From Poecilobothrus nobilitatus (Eukaryota; Arthropoda; Insecta; Diptera; Dolichopodidae), in contig OX352774.1 in assembly GCA_947095535.1 (NCBI GenBank), positions 240,399,825-240,463,824 of the forward strand: DNA of 64,000 bases, in the 5' to 3' direction. Under the pieces are notes generated by a model. That model did not search any database and was not told the DNA's origin. It saw nothing but the letters and a program-made list of their open reading frames with translations. Below are positions 24,790 to 37,055 of the stretch, piece by piece. Made by a program: the position numbers and the translations under genes. How positions within the stretch are numbered: the first letter of the stretch is position 1; every line of letters begins with the position of its first letter.

Positions 24790-24943
24790 ACCTTAACATA
24801 AATGTGACAAGGAAACTACACAGCCTTTTCTTTTCAGGCGTGGCTGTAAATGTCATAATGGAAAATTATTCTTACGACGTGAGTGGAATTCGATGTTTTA
24901 TAGCGTAGTTTATACGCTCTTATCCACTAGACCACTGAGACCA
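24790..24943 (-). mobile_element. tRNA-derived SINE, copy S2
   Basis: Same head and body as S1: TGGTCTAGTGGATAAGAGCG for the A box, the GCGTATAAACTACGC stretch, TTTACAGCCACGCC and GGCTGTGTAGTTTCCT. The B-box region is damaged (TCGAATTCCACTC), so this copy is unlikely to be transcribed. It lies 57 bp past the stop of the LINE remnant, in its presumed 3' UTR. Confidence 0.75.
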
Positions 24944-26406
24944 CATATCGTATTTAAATATAATTAAGTTTTTAACGTTTTTTTAAAGTTTTAAATTTAT
25001 CAACAACTGGAGATTTTACCATATTAAGTTATATTTTAGTAATGCATATTCCATTAAATGCCATCTGTAAATGAATCAATGTGCATTTTTGAATTTATAT
25101 CAAGCATTAAAAAAAATATTTTTATTCCTTTACAGAACGAATGAGCGAACTTGAAAATTAAAAAGAATAATGTAAAGGAAAAAAAAAAGAAAAAACTTTT
25201 GTTTTGCTATTTTTATTCTTTTTTTGCTCCAATTTGACAGGAAATCACACACAGAATGCTTCTGTCAATTTCGATTTTATCCTGATTTAATTTCGTTTCA
25301 TCTTTGGATTCAGTAATCTTGTGTTCATTGAAAAGCTTGATAAAAGCAAGCTTGTCCTCGTTCTCATTTTTATATTATTTTTTATCCTTTTTCTTATAGT
25401 ATAATGGTATATATTTGAATTAATTTCTAAAGATATTTTTTTTTTTTAGTTTTAGTATTTACTTTATTATTATATTGCAAAAAAAGAAAAATGATGAAGA
25501 GAATTATTTTATGAATTATTTTAATGTCTTATAAATTTAGATGGATTACAAGAGGTTTTATACATTTTTGTATAATAGAATATTATATCTTACACATATC
25601 TTTATATGCTGTCTCGAACTGGCGTTCCGCACCCCGCGATAAGGAAGGTAAAAATAAGCAAAAAATGTCCTAGAGCTGATTTAACAGTTCCTGGGATCAA
25701 TGTTCAATGTTTTTGAGGTATGTTTCAAAAAAAATATTAATATCTCTGTCCTTCTACAACTTAAAAGGTAAATTTTGGTGCCGATATAAAGCGTTTACAT
25801 GAATATCTTTATTTTTTTGTCGCTTTCAAATTTGTACAGTTATTATAAGTCGAAGTCAATGGAACCGAAATATACCAAACATAATGTGATATATAGGAGT
25901 AAAATGAGTTTATAAGAGCTGTATATGAAATAAATTTTTATTTATAAGATGCTAATGTATACAGATGACATAAAAACATTTATATATATCCACATATATA
26001 AATTATTGCCTCATAAATTGCAAAAACAATCCTTAGTTTAAAATCATTTAACTATACCATTAAATAATTATTAAATATTTCTGTTTCAATGAATTTATTT
26101 CTCCATTTTAGGATTATTTCTTTTCGCAGATTAATATAAGAATACATATAAGAATATTTTACTAACTATTAAATTTTAGAAATTTAAGATGGATTTTATA
26201 TTCTATTTTATAGGAATTAGTGATGAAATTTTTATTTTCCACTTTATTGCATCTTTGAATATTGCAATTAATAAAGACTCATCTTTAAATTTTTAAGCAG
26301 TTTTCATTAGCATTCAAAAGTATTTGATTAATGAAGGTATAGGTACTAAATCTCTTTAAAAAATAAATATTTTTAGTTAAAAATTTTTTTAATTATAACA
26401 AAAGTT

Positions 26407-26468
26407 TATACCTACCCATTTATTAATATCCATAAGATTGTGTATACCTACCCATTTATTAATATCCA
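26407..26468. repeat. Two-copy tandem duplication, 36-bp period
   Basis: TATACCTACCCATTTATTAA plus TATCCA occurs at 26407 and again at 26443 with a 10-bp spacer. Confidence 0.85.
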
Positions 26469-27500
26469 AAGAAATTTGAAATTTTATAGAATATCTAACA
26501 GGCACTTACATAAAAAAAATTATAGATTTATCATTGTCTTGATACTAACAGAGATGCTTAGTTTTCAATTATATCTTCAAAAAATCTAAAAGTTATTTAA
26601 TAATTTGTAAAATCGATTAATTTTAGAAATGATTCACATTAAAAAAGAACTTAATAACTTAATAAAGCGCATATAATCGTAAAATTCCTGAATAGTATCC
26701 TTTTTTATCCTGTATAAAGTTTTATTATTTTGTTAACCATCTATATATGCCATCAATTTCGTGTGTATGGATTATAGGTATACAGAAAAGTATCAATAAC
26801 AAATAAGTGATAATTGACTAGTAAATTTTGACTTCCGGCTTAAACATGTAATTATATTATATTATTTTGAATCAAAAATTTAATAAATCAATTCAACTTG
26901 AAATTTAAAAATAATTGTAATTCTAGTAAAAGTTAATTAATTTAAAATGAAATATACCATTAAATTATTTCCTTTTTCTCGAGGGTAGGTGGGAATCTTA
27001 AAAGACAACAATCAAATCAACACGCGAATTCTCTTTGGTAGTGTTGAACTTTAATCAACCTACGCAATCTCCTTTTTAAACCAAATATTTACAATGATAC
27101 AATACAATATTACAATATGATACAATGTACTGTTTGGTATGGGAATTGAGAAAATAGGCATAAGAAATATGAATAATGAATGTGTATGGATTGTGTATGG
27201 AATAATAAATGTAGAGTGGATTGTTTAGTAGATGAACGATGTTCATGTTCTTTTTGAATTTAAACGATATCACGTTAATTTTTGGGAATTCTTCCGCCGG
27301 GATTCATATTCGCACTGTACACATTACAAACGAATTTCCATTACGTCGAGCTTGGCGATCTGGGGATCTTTAAGGCATATTGCTTAACCTGTGCAGCCCT
27401 TTTTATATCTGTTAAAAATTTAAGACAAGGCTTTAAGGTTTTTATTCCCTCTGAAAAGATTCTTATACCCCAAGAAAATATCTACAAAATATAGTGAGTG

Positions 27501-27530
27501 CTCCAATGACACGTCGATGACGCATTGGAG
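27501..27530. other. Perfect 8-bp inverted repeat
   Basis: CTCCAATG at 27501-27508 and CATTGGAG at 27523-27530 flank a 14-nt loop (ACACGTCGATGACG). The GC content is higher than the surroundings. Function unknown; a transposon end is possible. Confidence 0.5.
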
Positions 27531-27798
27531 TCAGATAATAAAATTAAAAATAATTATGAATCCTATTTAAAATTATGTATAATTAATTCATTTTTTAGTT
27601 AACAAAAAAAAAAAACTAACGACCTTTAATTCATTTTAACTCTTATTATATTGCTCTTAATAAAACCACATAATTTTGAAAAATTCAATGAAAACAAATA
27701 TGCAATTCTAGCTTAATTTTTATAATATTCTATACTATATTTTTAGATATACATTTTTTATTATTTTTATAATTATTTGATGCAAAATAAAATATTAT

Positions 27799-28518
27799 TA
27801 GGTGAAAATTGAAATAATTAAAAAATGAAAATAGGACATTTTTTAAATTTTGAGGGGCTGTAAGTCCAGAACTCTATATAACAAAGAAAAATCGTTAGCA
27901 CATGTAAAAATATATACATTAAAGATTAATTTTTATTGCTTGCTGAAGAAAATTTTACACAGGTGTCTAAGTTACAGGTATTTAAAACTAGCAAATTTTC
28001 AATTTTTGAGCCCTAATAGCTCATAAACAGGGGGCGGTCCAAAAAAATGTTCTTAAGAAACTAATACTAATTCTAAAAGTTCTTTCTTCCCTCAAAATTT
28101 TAAGTGTATATCTAAACGTGTCCCGGAGTTATGAAGATAGAAAAATCATGCAAAATTTGATTTTGACAGAACGGTAAATTTAAATACTACGTTTAAAAAA
28201 TGCTACAATTTTGATTTTGACATAGAAAGGTAAAAAAAAAATCTGTTGAATGGCTTTTACAGATTGAAAATATGTTAAACGCAACATGAGATATAAGCAT
28301 GTAAAAATAGGACTTTTTGAAAGTTTGAGCGGCTGTAGCTCCGTAATGGAGGGGGCTACATGAAAAAGTTGTTCTACAACATTAATTTTATTATGAGACC
28401 CATGGTTCAAATTGTTTCTCTATCAATAACGGTGTAGAAGTTTTGTAAACAGACGGAAGGACTGAGTAAAACTAATAGGCACATTTTTTCAAAAATTTTT
28501 TTGGAAATGTACTAAAAA
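27799..28518 (-). mobile_element. C-family Helentron-like element, 3'-truncated
   Basis: Minus strand, 5' end at 28518 (TTTTTAGTACATTTCCAAAA). Internal order matches other C copies: GTTTTGTAAACAGACGG, the GGAGGGGGCTACATG block, then one module. The 3' subterminal repeat and hairpin are missing and similarity fades near 27799. The GGAC microsatellite has contracted to about two units. Confidence 0.8.
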
Positions 28519-29783
28519 GAAATTAATTATTTTTTGCGACAGTTAAAATTTTAAAACAATTATGACTTTCAAAACTATCAAATTAGTATGCAAGTATTTT
28601 GTGACATAAAAGAAAAAAGATATTTATGTTTTGCAAATTGTTCTTCTAAATTTATAAAAACAGTTTTTAACGTTTAGATAACTCAAATAATGTATCATGC
28701 AAAAAACGTATAACCAATAACGTCATAAAAAAACATCAAAAGTTGAAGTAGAGTTTAAAATAAAACTTTTGATTTTAGAAAATAATTGAGATATTGTACC
28801 AAAATGTTTTTTTTTTTCTTGAATACTTTAATTTTATTAGAAGACCCATCTTTATTTTATAACTGTTTTCTCATTAAAATAAAAAATAAAAATATATAAA
28901 TTTAAAAAATTTTTGTTTTTCTTTTCTCTGACAAATAATTTGCATAATTCTAATTTTCATATGTTAAATTTCACAAAATTTTCTTTCTATACTTTTTAAT
29001 TAATATATCTTTTATATACGATTACAAATCTGTGTAATTTTTTTTTTTCCTTTTTCATTTTCCATAATTAAAAAAATACCAAAAGAAAAATTGAAAATGA
29101 TTTGGATTTATTTTAAGATACTATTGTATAATTAAAATTGAATGTGTAAAAATATTCAATTTAGTTTTTTTTATGTTTTTGTATCATTTTTTATCACATT
29201 TCATGATACATCTATAGGAATAATTATTTTTATAAAGTAATTAAATTCGTTTTAAAATTTGATCAGGATGCAAAATCTTAGCATTCTTTATAGTTATTTG
29301 TCCTTTTATATAAATTGTAGATAGGTAGATCAAATTTTATATAAAATTCAAAAATCAAATTTTCTATAAGTCATTTAAAAATTTAACAACCATAAAATAT
29401 ATCAAATTTTTTACCGATCACATAAAACATATATTGTATAAGGAATGTATTGTGAGAACACCAAAATCTCGAATCGCAGATTTTTGCATATATATATATA
29501 CATTTCTCTGGTACGTGAAAACCTGAATGAAATGTTTTTGAAGTAGTGTCTGTCTGTTAGCACATGTACAGCTCAAATGGATGAATGCAGTTCGATAAAA
29601 TTTCATATTAAAAATGTTCACGCAAATATCTTGAATTGAATACTTTTTAGTAAAAATCCGTTAGTACCAAATGCACCTTTACTATAGGGCCATTTTTACA
29701 TTTTTTTCGAATATTTCCAAAAAAAAAAATATCATGAAAAAGGTTATTAAGGGAAAGTTGTTACACACGTATAGTGCAACAAC
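28519..29783. other. AT-rich spacer
   Basis: No gene or element recognised; only short chance frames. Confidence 0.5.
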
Positions 29784-31099
29784 TTTTTAGCACATTTCCA
29801 AAAAAATTTTGAAAAAATGTGCTTATTAGTTTCACTCTGTCCGTCCGTCCGTCCGTCCGTCCGTCCGTCTGTTTACAAAACTTCTACACCGTTAAAGATA
29901 GAGAAAAAAAATTTTAACCATGAGTAGGTCTCATAAAAAAAATAATTTTGTGGAACAACTTTTTCATGTAGCCCCCCCCATTACGGAGCTACAGCCCCTC
30001 AAACTTTGAAAAAGCCCTATTTTTAAATGCATATATCTTATGTTCTGCTTAAGATTTTTTCAATCTGAAAACGTCATTCGACAGGTATTTCTTTTATCTT
30101 TGTAAATTAATATCAAAATTATACAATTTTTTTAAATTTAGTATTTAAATTTACCGTTATGTGAAAACCAAATTTTGCATGATTTTTCTACTTTCATAAC
30201 TCCGGCACGCTTCTAGATAGAAGCTTGAAATTTTGAGGCAAGAAAGAACTTTTAGAATTAGTATAAGTTTGCTCAGAAAATTTTTTCGGACCACCCCCTG
30301 TTTATGAGCTATTAGGGCTTAAAAATTGAAAATTTGCTATTTTTAAACACCTGTAACTTAGGACCCTGTACACATTTTACTTCTGCAAGATATAAAAATT
30401 AAAGCTACAATAATATATTTTTACGTGTGTTAAAGGTTTATTTTAATTGTAAAGGGTTCCAAAGTTGCAGCTCTTCAAAAATACGAAAAAGCCCCATTTT
30501 CAGATGTATATATCTCGGGCTCTGCGTAATAGTTTTGCAATCTAAAACCGGCAGAAGATCGAAAATTTTGTTATCTATATAAAACAATATCAAAATTATG
30601 TAATATTTTGTAATTTACGATTTAAATTTACCGTTATGTGAAAACCACATTTTGCATGAAATTTCTTTTTTCATAACTCCGGCACCCCTTTAGATAGGAA
30701 CCTGAAATTTTGAGACAAGAAAGAACTTTTAGAATTAGTATAAGTTTCCTCAGAAAATTTTTTGGTAACACCCCCTCTTTAAGAGTTATTACGCCTCAAA
30801 AATTGAAAATTTGCTATTTTTAGACACCTGTAACTTAGGCACCTGTACAAATTTTTCTCCGGCAAGACATGAAAATTGAAGGTTTAATAATATATTTTTA
30901 CGTGTGTTAACGGCTTTTCTTAGTTATATAGGATTCCGAACTTACGGCCCTTCAAAATTTCAAAAATGTCCTATTTTCACGTTTTTTCTTATTACATGAA
31001 ATTTTCAAATTTTTGTGTAAGTCACACTTCTAAACAGTTTGTATCGAGTTTTGGAAATGTGCGCTTTTAAAAACCGTTGGTTTACATTCTACCTTGTTT
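29784..31099 (+). mobile_element. C-family Helentron-like element, complete, two-module form
   Basis: 5' T-run and AGCACATTTCCAAAA (29789-29803), then a run of GTCC repeats near 29840-29870 and GTCTGTTTACAAAACTTC. Module starts (TTTTTACGTGTGTTAA) lie near 30421 and 30899, 478 bp apart. 3' subterminal TTTTGGAAATGTGC (31049-31062) is a perfect 14-bp inverted match to the 5' end. A hairpin AAACC-GTT-GGTTT (31071-31083) follows, and the end ACATTCTACCTTGTTT is at 31099. There is no helicase or Rep gene, so it is non-autonomous. The order matches known DINE-1/Helentron-associated elements. This 1.3-kb copy is the clearest reference for the family. Confidence 0.85.
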
Positions 31100-31183
31100 C
31101 ATTTTAAGGGAAAGTTGTAAAGAGAACACTTTTTGATCCGACATATTTTTAGGTTCGTCTTCATTTTCATACATTTTTTTATA

Positions 31184-32504
31184 CCCTACACATTAAGTAT
31201 AGGCTATATTAACTTTGGTATGGTGTTTGTAACCACCAAAAGGAAGCGAGTTAAGTATAGACATGTATATATATTCTGAATCAGGATCACCGCCGGAGTC
31301 GATTTAGCGATGTCCGTCCGTACGCACGATAACTCAAAAAATAATGATGCTATCTTGTTGAAATTTATACTGTAGGTTAACAATGACTAAGGTAAGGCGG
31401 GGATTGTAAATGGGCGAAATCGGACCATGCGTTCGAGTACCTCCCATACAACTTCCAAAACCTAATACGCATATTTTCGAAATTAATAAAGATAGAAACT
31501 TAAAATTTTGTACGAGAGTGTGTTTTTCTAAATCCCTGATGTCCCCAAAATTTCAGATGAAGTGGAGTGGTTGTTCGGGTACCTCCCATACAACTCCCAA
31601 AACCGAACATGCATATATTCGAAATTAATAAAGATAGAAACTTCAAATTTGATACGAGGGTACTGTTTCCTAAATCCCTGATTTGCCTAAAATTTGAGAA
31701 GAATTGGAGTGGTCGTTCGGGTACCTCCCATACAACTCCCAAAACCGAACAAGCATATCTTCGAAATTAATAAAGACAGAAACTTCAAATTTGGTACTAG
31801 GATGTTGTTTCCTGAATCCCTGATTTGTCCAAAATTTGAGATGAATTGGTGGAGCTGTTCGGGTACCTCCCATAAAACTCCCAAAACCGAACATGTATAT
31901 CTTCGAAATTAATAAAGATAGGAACTTCAAATTTGATACGAGGGTGCTGTTTCCTAAATCACTGATTTGCCTAAAATTTGAGATGAATTGGAGTGGTCGT
32001 TCGGGTACCTCCCATACAACTCTCAAAACCGAACAAGCATATCTTCGAAATTAATAAAGACAGAAACTTCAAATTTGGTACAAGGGTGTTGTTTCCTGAA
32101 TCCCTGATTTGTCCAAAATTTAAGATTAATTAGAATGGTTGTTCGGGTATCTGCCACACAACTCCCAAGACCAAACAAGCATATCTTCGAAATTAATAAA
32201 TATATAAACTTGAAATTTGATATAAGAATGTTCTACCCTGTTGATGTCTCTAAAATTTGAGATGAATTGGGGTGGTGGTCCGCGTGCCTTCACACAATTC
32301 CCAAGACCTAACAATCATATTTTCGAATTTAATAAAGATAGAAACCTGAAATTTTGTACAAAGGTTGTAACAGCATTTATTTTTTTTAGCTTGTATTAAA
32401 TACGTAACTAAAATAACTTATGGATTTTTAATTTAATTTGAATGTTTTAGGTGTAGGGTATAAATAAGTCGGTTGCATCGACTTACTGTTATTTTTACTT
32501 GTTT
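31184..32504 (+). mobile_element. A-family Helentron-like element, copy A1
   Basis: 5' T-run and TATACCCTACAC (31190-31201), then GTTTGTAACCACCAAAAGGA and AGTCGATTTAGCGATGTCCG, a 5' region strongly reminiscent of Drosophila DINE-1 (GTAACAGGCAGAAGGAAGC, GAGTCGATC, GTCCGTCC). The interior is a 142-bp tandem array. 3' GTGTAGGGTATA (32451-32462) is the perfect inverse of the 5' repeat. The hairpin AAGTCGGTTGCATCGACTT is at 32466-32484 and the end ATTTTTACTTGTTT at 32504. Non-coding. Paired in inverted orientation with A2. Confidence 0.85.
31431..32350. repeat. 142-bp minisatellite in A1, about 7 units
   Basis: The marker GTTCGGGTACCTCCCATA (first unit GTTCGAGTACC) lies at 31431, 31573, 31715, 31857, 31999 and 32141, exactly 142 bp apart each time; a diverged unit starts near 32281. 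Because 142 is not a multiple of three, each frame cycles through the units. That produces many look-alike frames (GSCMGGTRTT, LLISKIC) on both strands; none is a gene. Confidence 0.95.
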
Positions 32505-34018
32505 CTAACTAAATTTTATTAATTCGAAATTTATTTTGTGTGAACTTTTTTTTTTAAAATTTTATAATTGTTATGTTATGATTTTAAGAAATTGAACCGG
32601 AACAGAAAACGTTCAATCGTATCGCTACTAAAATTCACAATTTTTTTTTGTTCCTTCTTTACTGCTGCAAAAGCATTAAATGTTTGCGAATTTTTTTACG
32701 GTTAGATGTAACATGACTGTGAATCCAAGACCTTCTTTTAATAAAATCCAAGATTAAATCCAAGAGTAAAACATTATACAAAGACTATAAATTTCGAGAT
32801 ATCCTCATGATTCTAAACTCAAGTTTTATAACATCCTATAATTATTTTTTGTTCTTACAAAAAATGGAAATGTCTTATTGCAAGAGAATAAGTTTTTTTT
32901 TTGTTTTTTTTTTTTTCTTAAAAATAATTAATTCTCTCCAAAAGATAATTTTTCAATTTTATTTTTAAAGAAGACAAAAGAAAAATCTTCTAATTTGGGA
33001 TAAAAAATTTTATTTTTAATTAAAAACAATATCATGCGTCAATCATTTTTAACATTATTTCTTTAAGTCCTGTCTTCTTCTTATCTTAACTGAGATTTTA
33101 TTCAAAATTTCCATAATTGAAAAAAATTTTAACGAAAATTTTAATTTTAAATTTTCAGAAAATTCATTAAAACTCTTTTTAGTTATAATTTTCTATGCAA
33201 ACAAAAATAAATAAATTGTAATAAGCAAATTAATAATAAAATTTGAATAGAATTTCTAATAATAATTTAATATGACACAAATAATATAATACAAATTTAA
33301 TTATTACTATAGAAGTTTCAAATAACTTTTTCAACATATGTTCATTTATTAAGCATAATAAATATAAATAATAATTAAAATTATTGAAATGAGAACAGAA
33401 ATGCAGTTAAATGTTAAACAATAGACTTTATCCGGAAAACCAAAAATTTCCGTGGAAAAATCTTGAATTAAAATTATTTATTTTTGAAGCTACAAAAAAT
33501 TCTCAATATATCTTTAGAATAACATATTCACAACTACATTCACAGATTTTATTTCTTTTTCCTTCATGAAAAGACCACACGAACATCTAGGCCTTGAGAC
33601 AAGTTATGCTCCCATGCTCAGTAATGCGTTTAGTGCTTACACGTTTCATTGAGTCAATCTATTCCCTTTAAAACATATCATTATAAAACATTCAGATTTT
33701 GTTTTTGCCAAATAAAGCTATGCCCAACAAATTTTTATTTAATTAAAAAGTACGATATTTTGTAAAAAATCGTTCAAGAATTTAGTTCCAATTTTAAATC
33801 GACTAATTATCTTTAGTTTCCTTATGAAACAAACAATAATTCTGAGGATTATTTTATGATGTCGTTCTTAAATATAGTGTTATTTGTTTAATATTTAAAG
33901 GGCTTGATTAATTAATATGGAATTTAAATTGCAAAACATTGTTTCAATTATCTTCCCCAAAAATATCGGTCAATAAACAAAACCAGAATAACTTTAATAA
34001 AACATAAAATATATAATA
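32505..34018. other. AT-rich spacer
   Basis: Poly-A/T-rich DNA. A less biased patch at 33550-33670 shows no recognisable product. No gene called. Confidence 0.5.
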
Positions 34019-34168
34019 ATTTTTTTAAAAGACCTACACATAGTTAAATTTTTTTTTTCTATCTTTAACGGTGTAGAAATTTTGTAAGTAGACGGACTGA
34101 CAGACGGAGGGACAGAGTGAAGCTAATAACCATATTTTTTCAAAAAATATGTGGAAATGTGCTAAAAA
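34019..34168 (-). mobile_element. C-family element, 5' end fragment
   Basis: Minus-strand C 5' end at 34168 (TTTTTAGCACATTTCC), decayed GGAC repeats and the GTAGAAATTTTGTAAGTAGA block, cut off after 150 bp. It sits tail-to-head beside an oppositely oriented C 3' part. Confidence 0.7.
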
Positions 34169-34284
34169 TTAAATTATATCGTCGTTACGGCATCGTCACT
34201 ATAGTGAGAATAAATCTTTAAATTGGTGTTCAACATATTTTAAATTGCAATACAGTATGAATTTCGTAAGTTCTTCAGTTTTAG

Positions 34285-34793
34285 TAACGCAGGCTCTGCG
34301 TAGTAGTTTTAGAATTTAAAAACTCTATAAGACCGGAAATTTTTTTACCTCTATAAAATAATATCAAAATTATGCAATATTTTGTAATTTACTATTTAAA
34401 TTTACAATTATGTGAAACCCCATTTTCTACGATATTTCTTTTTTCATAACTCCGGCACTTGAAATTTTCAAAATTTATTTATACCACCCCCCCTGTTTAA
34501 GAACTATTAGGACTCAAAAATCAATATTTAGGACTCAAATTTAGTAAAAATTTTCTTCGGCAAGACATAAAAATTAAAGCTTCAGTAATATATTTTTACG
34601 TGTGCTAACGGTTTTTTTTAATTATACAGGGTTCCGGACTTACAACCCCTCAAAATTGCAAAAAAGTCCTGTTTTCACATTTTTTCTTATATAAAATTTT
34701 CAAATTTTGATGTAAGTCACAATTCTAAACAGTTTGTATTATTTTTTGGAAATGTATGCTTTTAAAAACCGTTGGTTTACATTCTGCCTTGTT
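34285..34793 (+). mobile_element. C-family element, 3' part
   Basis: Plus-strand C module through to a good 3' end: TTTTGGAAATGTATGC, hairpin AAACC-GTT-GGTTT, then ACATTCTGCCTTGTT. The 5' part is missing. With the 5' fragment at 34019-34168 in opposite orientation, the pair looks like one element rearranged by inversion and deletion, or two truncated insertions. Confidence 0.75.
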
Positions 34794-36477
34794 ATTTATA
34801 TTATGCATTTCATTTGAATATTTTCACACCGACGACAACCGTTATCAATAACCACGTACAGTACGTATGTTATACAATATCACGTTGTCGTCATGACAAC
34901 GTGAATTTCGTAGTTTTGTAAACAGTATATGTAATTGTCATGATATGTCATCGCTGTAGTGGTAAGTGGTCTTTAATCTATTGAATGACTGTAATAGTTT
35001 TCAGATGAAATAAAAATAAATAATTTAATTAAAAAGAAATTATACCGAAATCCATAAATAATATAAATTAATTTTTAACTAGTATTAAACGAATCGATAC
35101 CTACTCGTTTTTAATTTAATTAATTACTCGGAAACTGTAAAATACGGAAATAACAGGAAATGCAAACAAGTTATATATTATGTTATATAAATTTTAATTT
35201 ATTTTATCTTTTAATTATTTTAAAAAATTAATATTGAATATCAAAGTAGAAATGAATTCAATTAAAAAAGTTTAAAAAATAAATAAAACTCAAAAATGTA
35301 TAGATAAATTTTAATTGAAATATTTTCAGATTTCAAACAAAAAAAAAAATTAAATGAAATTTTAATCTGTTATGTTTTTATTATAAAACTTTTATATTAA
35401 TTTATAATATATAAATATTTTAAACAAAATAAATAAAATTTAAGAATTAATAAATATATTTAATTAATGTTTTCTATTTATATTTAGAAAAATAAATTTA
35501 ATTTTGAATTAATTACTCAAATTATACCTACATACTCGTATATCACATAAACAATATAAATTTTAGGCGGAAGCAAAATATAATAAAATTAAATACTTTA
35601 TCAATTATTGAAAAAGTGATGGTGTATTTATTTTTATATTATTATATAACATTATATTGTTTTTACACTTCGACATTTTCATTTTCATACTAATGTGATG
35701 AGGTTACTTCCCTTACATATTAGGTCTTAAATAATAGGATATAAGTTATTTAAGTTAGAATAAGTACTAAGTAGACTAGGGTAGGTTAAGTTGTTTTAAA
35801 ATTAACAACATAAAAAGAAGAATTTTTGATGAATACGAAAATTCTTGCAATAAAAAAAAAGTAAGAAAATAATATTTAACAATATAAATACTTTAAAAAA
35901 AACTTACCAATTAATTTAACCTTTAAAGAACAAAAAAGTACAAAAAAGAAAAAAATGGTTTCGCTAAATTTTTTTCTAGGCCAAGCTAAATTTAAGATGG
36001 ATGGAATTAAAAGGCATAAACAAAAAGTTTTATAAAAAATATTCATTTAAATCTAAAAAAGACAAAATAATAAGTAAAAATTATTGGTGTTTGGACATAA
36101 CTTTATTAAAATTAAAAATTAAAGAGAAATATTGGCAAATAATTGCGGTGGTAACACTTGTATAATTACTTTCACTCATAAGATATATAATTAACAGGTA
36201 TATAAAAAAAAATCAAATATTTTTAAATGTTTGCAAAAGCAAATATTTACAATAATAATTATTTACGAATATTCTCGTATGACTTCAACGTCCAATGATG
36301 AGCATTTACTACAAAACCATTTGTTGCATTCCCCATTACATCTGGATTGTTAAGAATTAAAAAAGAGAAATTTGTTTTGTAAACCGTTTTTGTAGGTTGC
36401 AAATTACGATAGTATAAGATAATACCAATAACAAAATCAAAGTTCATCAAACACAAAAATTCATCTAAATAATTGAA
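34794..36477. other. AT-rich spacer with palindromes and one odd ORF
   Basis: Two notable inverted repeats: ACGTAC-A-GTACGT at 34854-34866 and CACGTTGTC-GTCAT-GACAACGTG at 34881-34903. A 65-codon minus-strand frame (36259-36456) contains the non-repetitive peptide NNPDVMGNATNGFVVNAHHW, then TLKSYENIRK. Its composition is unlike the surrounding chance frames, but I recognise no family and no splice signals, so it is only noted as a possible coding remnant. Confidence 0.45.
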
Positions 36478-36556
36478 GGGGTCTCGGTGAACGGGTGGTT
36501 AAGCTTATGGCATACTTACCGATGGAATGCGCGTTCAAATCCTGTACAAGTATTTA
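36478..36556 (+). mobile_element. tRNA-like SINE head (possible fourth SINE)
   Basis: GGGGTCTCGGTGAACGGGTG starts a tRNA-like head; the A-box region is TGAACGGGTGGTTAAGC and the B box is GCGTTCAAATCCT (36531-36543). The acceptor strands do not pair (GGGGTCT against TACAAGT), which argues against a functional tRNA. The shared SINE body of S1-S3 is not evident downstream, so it may be a different SINE or a tRNA pseudogene. Confidence 0.55.
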
Positions 36557-37055
36557 TTATTTACTAATATGAAAATTTACTTGCTGATGTTTATTAAATC
36601 TCACCTATCAAAAATTTCTTTAGCTATATATAATATATGTACATTAAATAATTAAAATAATTTTAAAGAAGAAAACTGTAGCCAAACATTTTCACTTCAG
36701 TAATATAATTTGAAAAAAAAATTTTTAAATTTACTGATCTGAAAATTTATTTCCGGATGTTTAATTGCCATAAAATTACTACTCACATGAAAAAAATTTA
36801 CTTAAATCCGTATTTTTAAAAAGTTATTATTAATTTTTAAAATATGCTACAATTAACTTAATATTTTTATATTCTTATTTTTTTTATTCTTCCTTTTGTT
36901 TAATAAAATATGCAAGTTTACTATGTTGCATATCCTTTAATGGTTGTACATAATAGTTTAATTTATTGTCAAAACTAATTTTTAAATTTGTTTAATTGTT
37001 TATTGGTTTTCATCATTTTTCTTTTGATAGAAATAACCCAAGAATTTGTCAGTCC
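36557..37055. other. AT-rich spacer
   Basis: No gene or element recognised. Confidence 0.5.

Larger units (their letters stand above)
24944..27798. other. AT-rich spacer with small islands
   Basis: No gene recognised. A more complex patch at 25610-25860 (includes CACCCCGCGATAAGG) and another at 27260-27540 are unassigned. The second is open for 70 codons on the plus strand (27282-27494) but has no recognisable motif. It ends beside a perfect 8-bp-stem hairpin at 27501-27530. Confidence 0.5.

Noticed and set aside
18640..27340. Shared 14-mer ACAAACGAATTTCC at about 18655 and 27327, both translatable as TNEFP
   Set aside because: Flanking sequence does not align convincingly; a single short match is weak evidence for a common element.
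29840..29870. GTCC/GGAC arrays as CRISPR-like or independent satellites
   Set aside because: They are pure 4-bp microsatellites at a fixed place inside Helentron-like elements; no spacers.
31410..32314. Many overlapping 62-118 codon frames on both strands with similar peptides (for example GSCMGGTRTT)
   Set aside because: They are translations of the 142-bp tandem array; the unit length shifts the frame each copy, so no frame is a gene.
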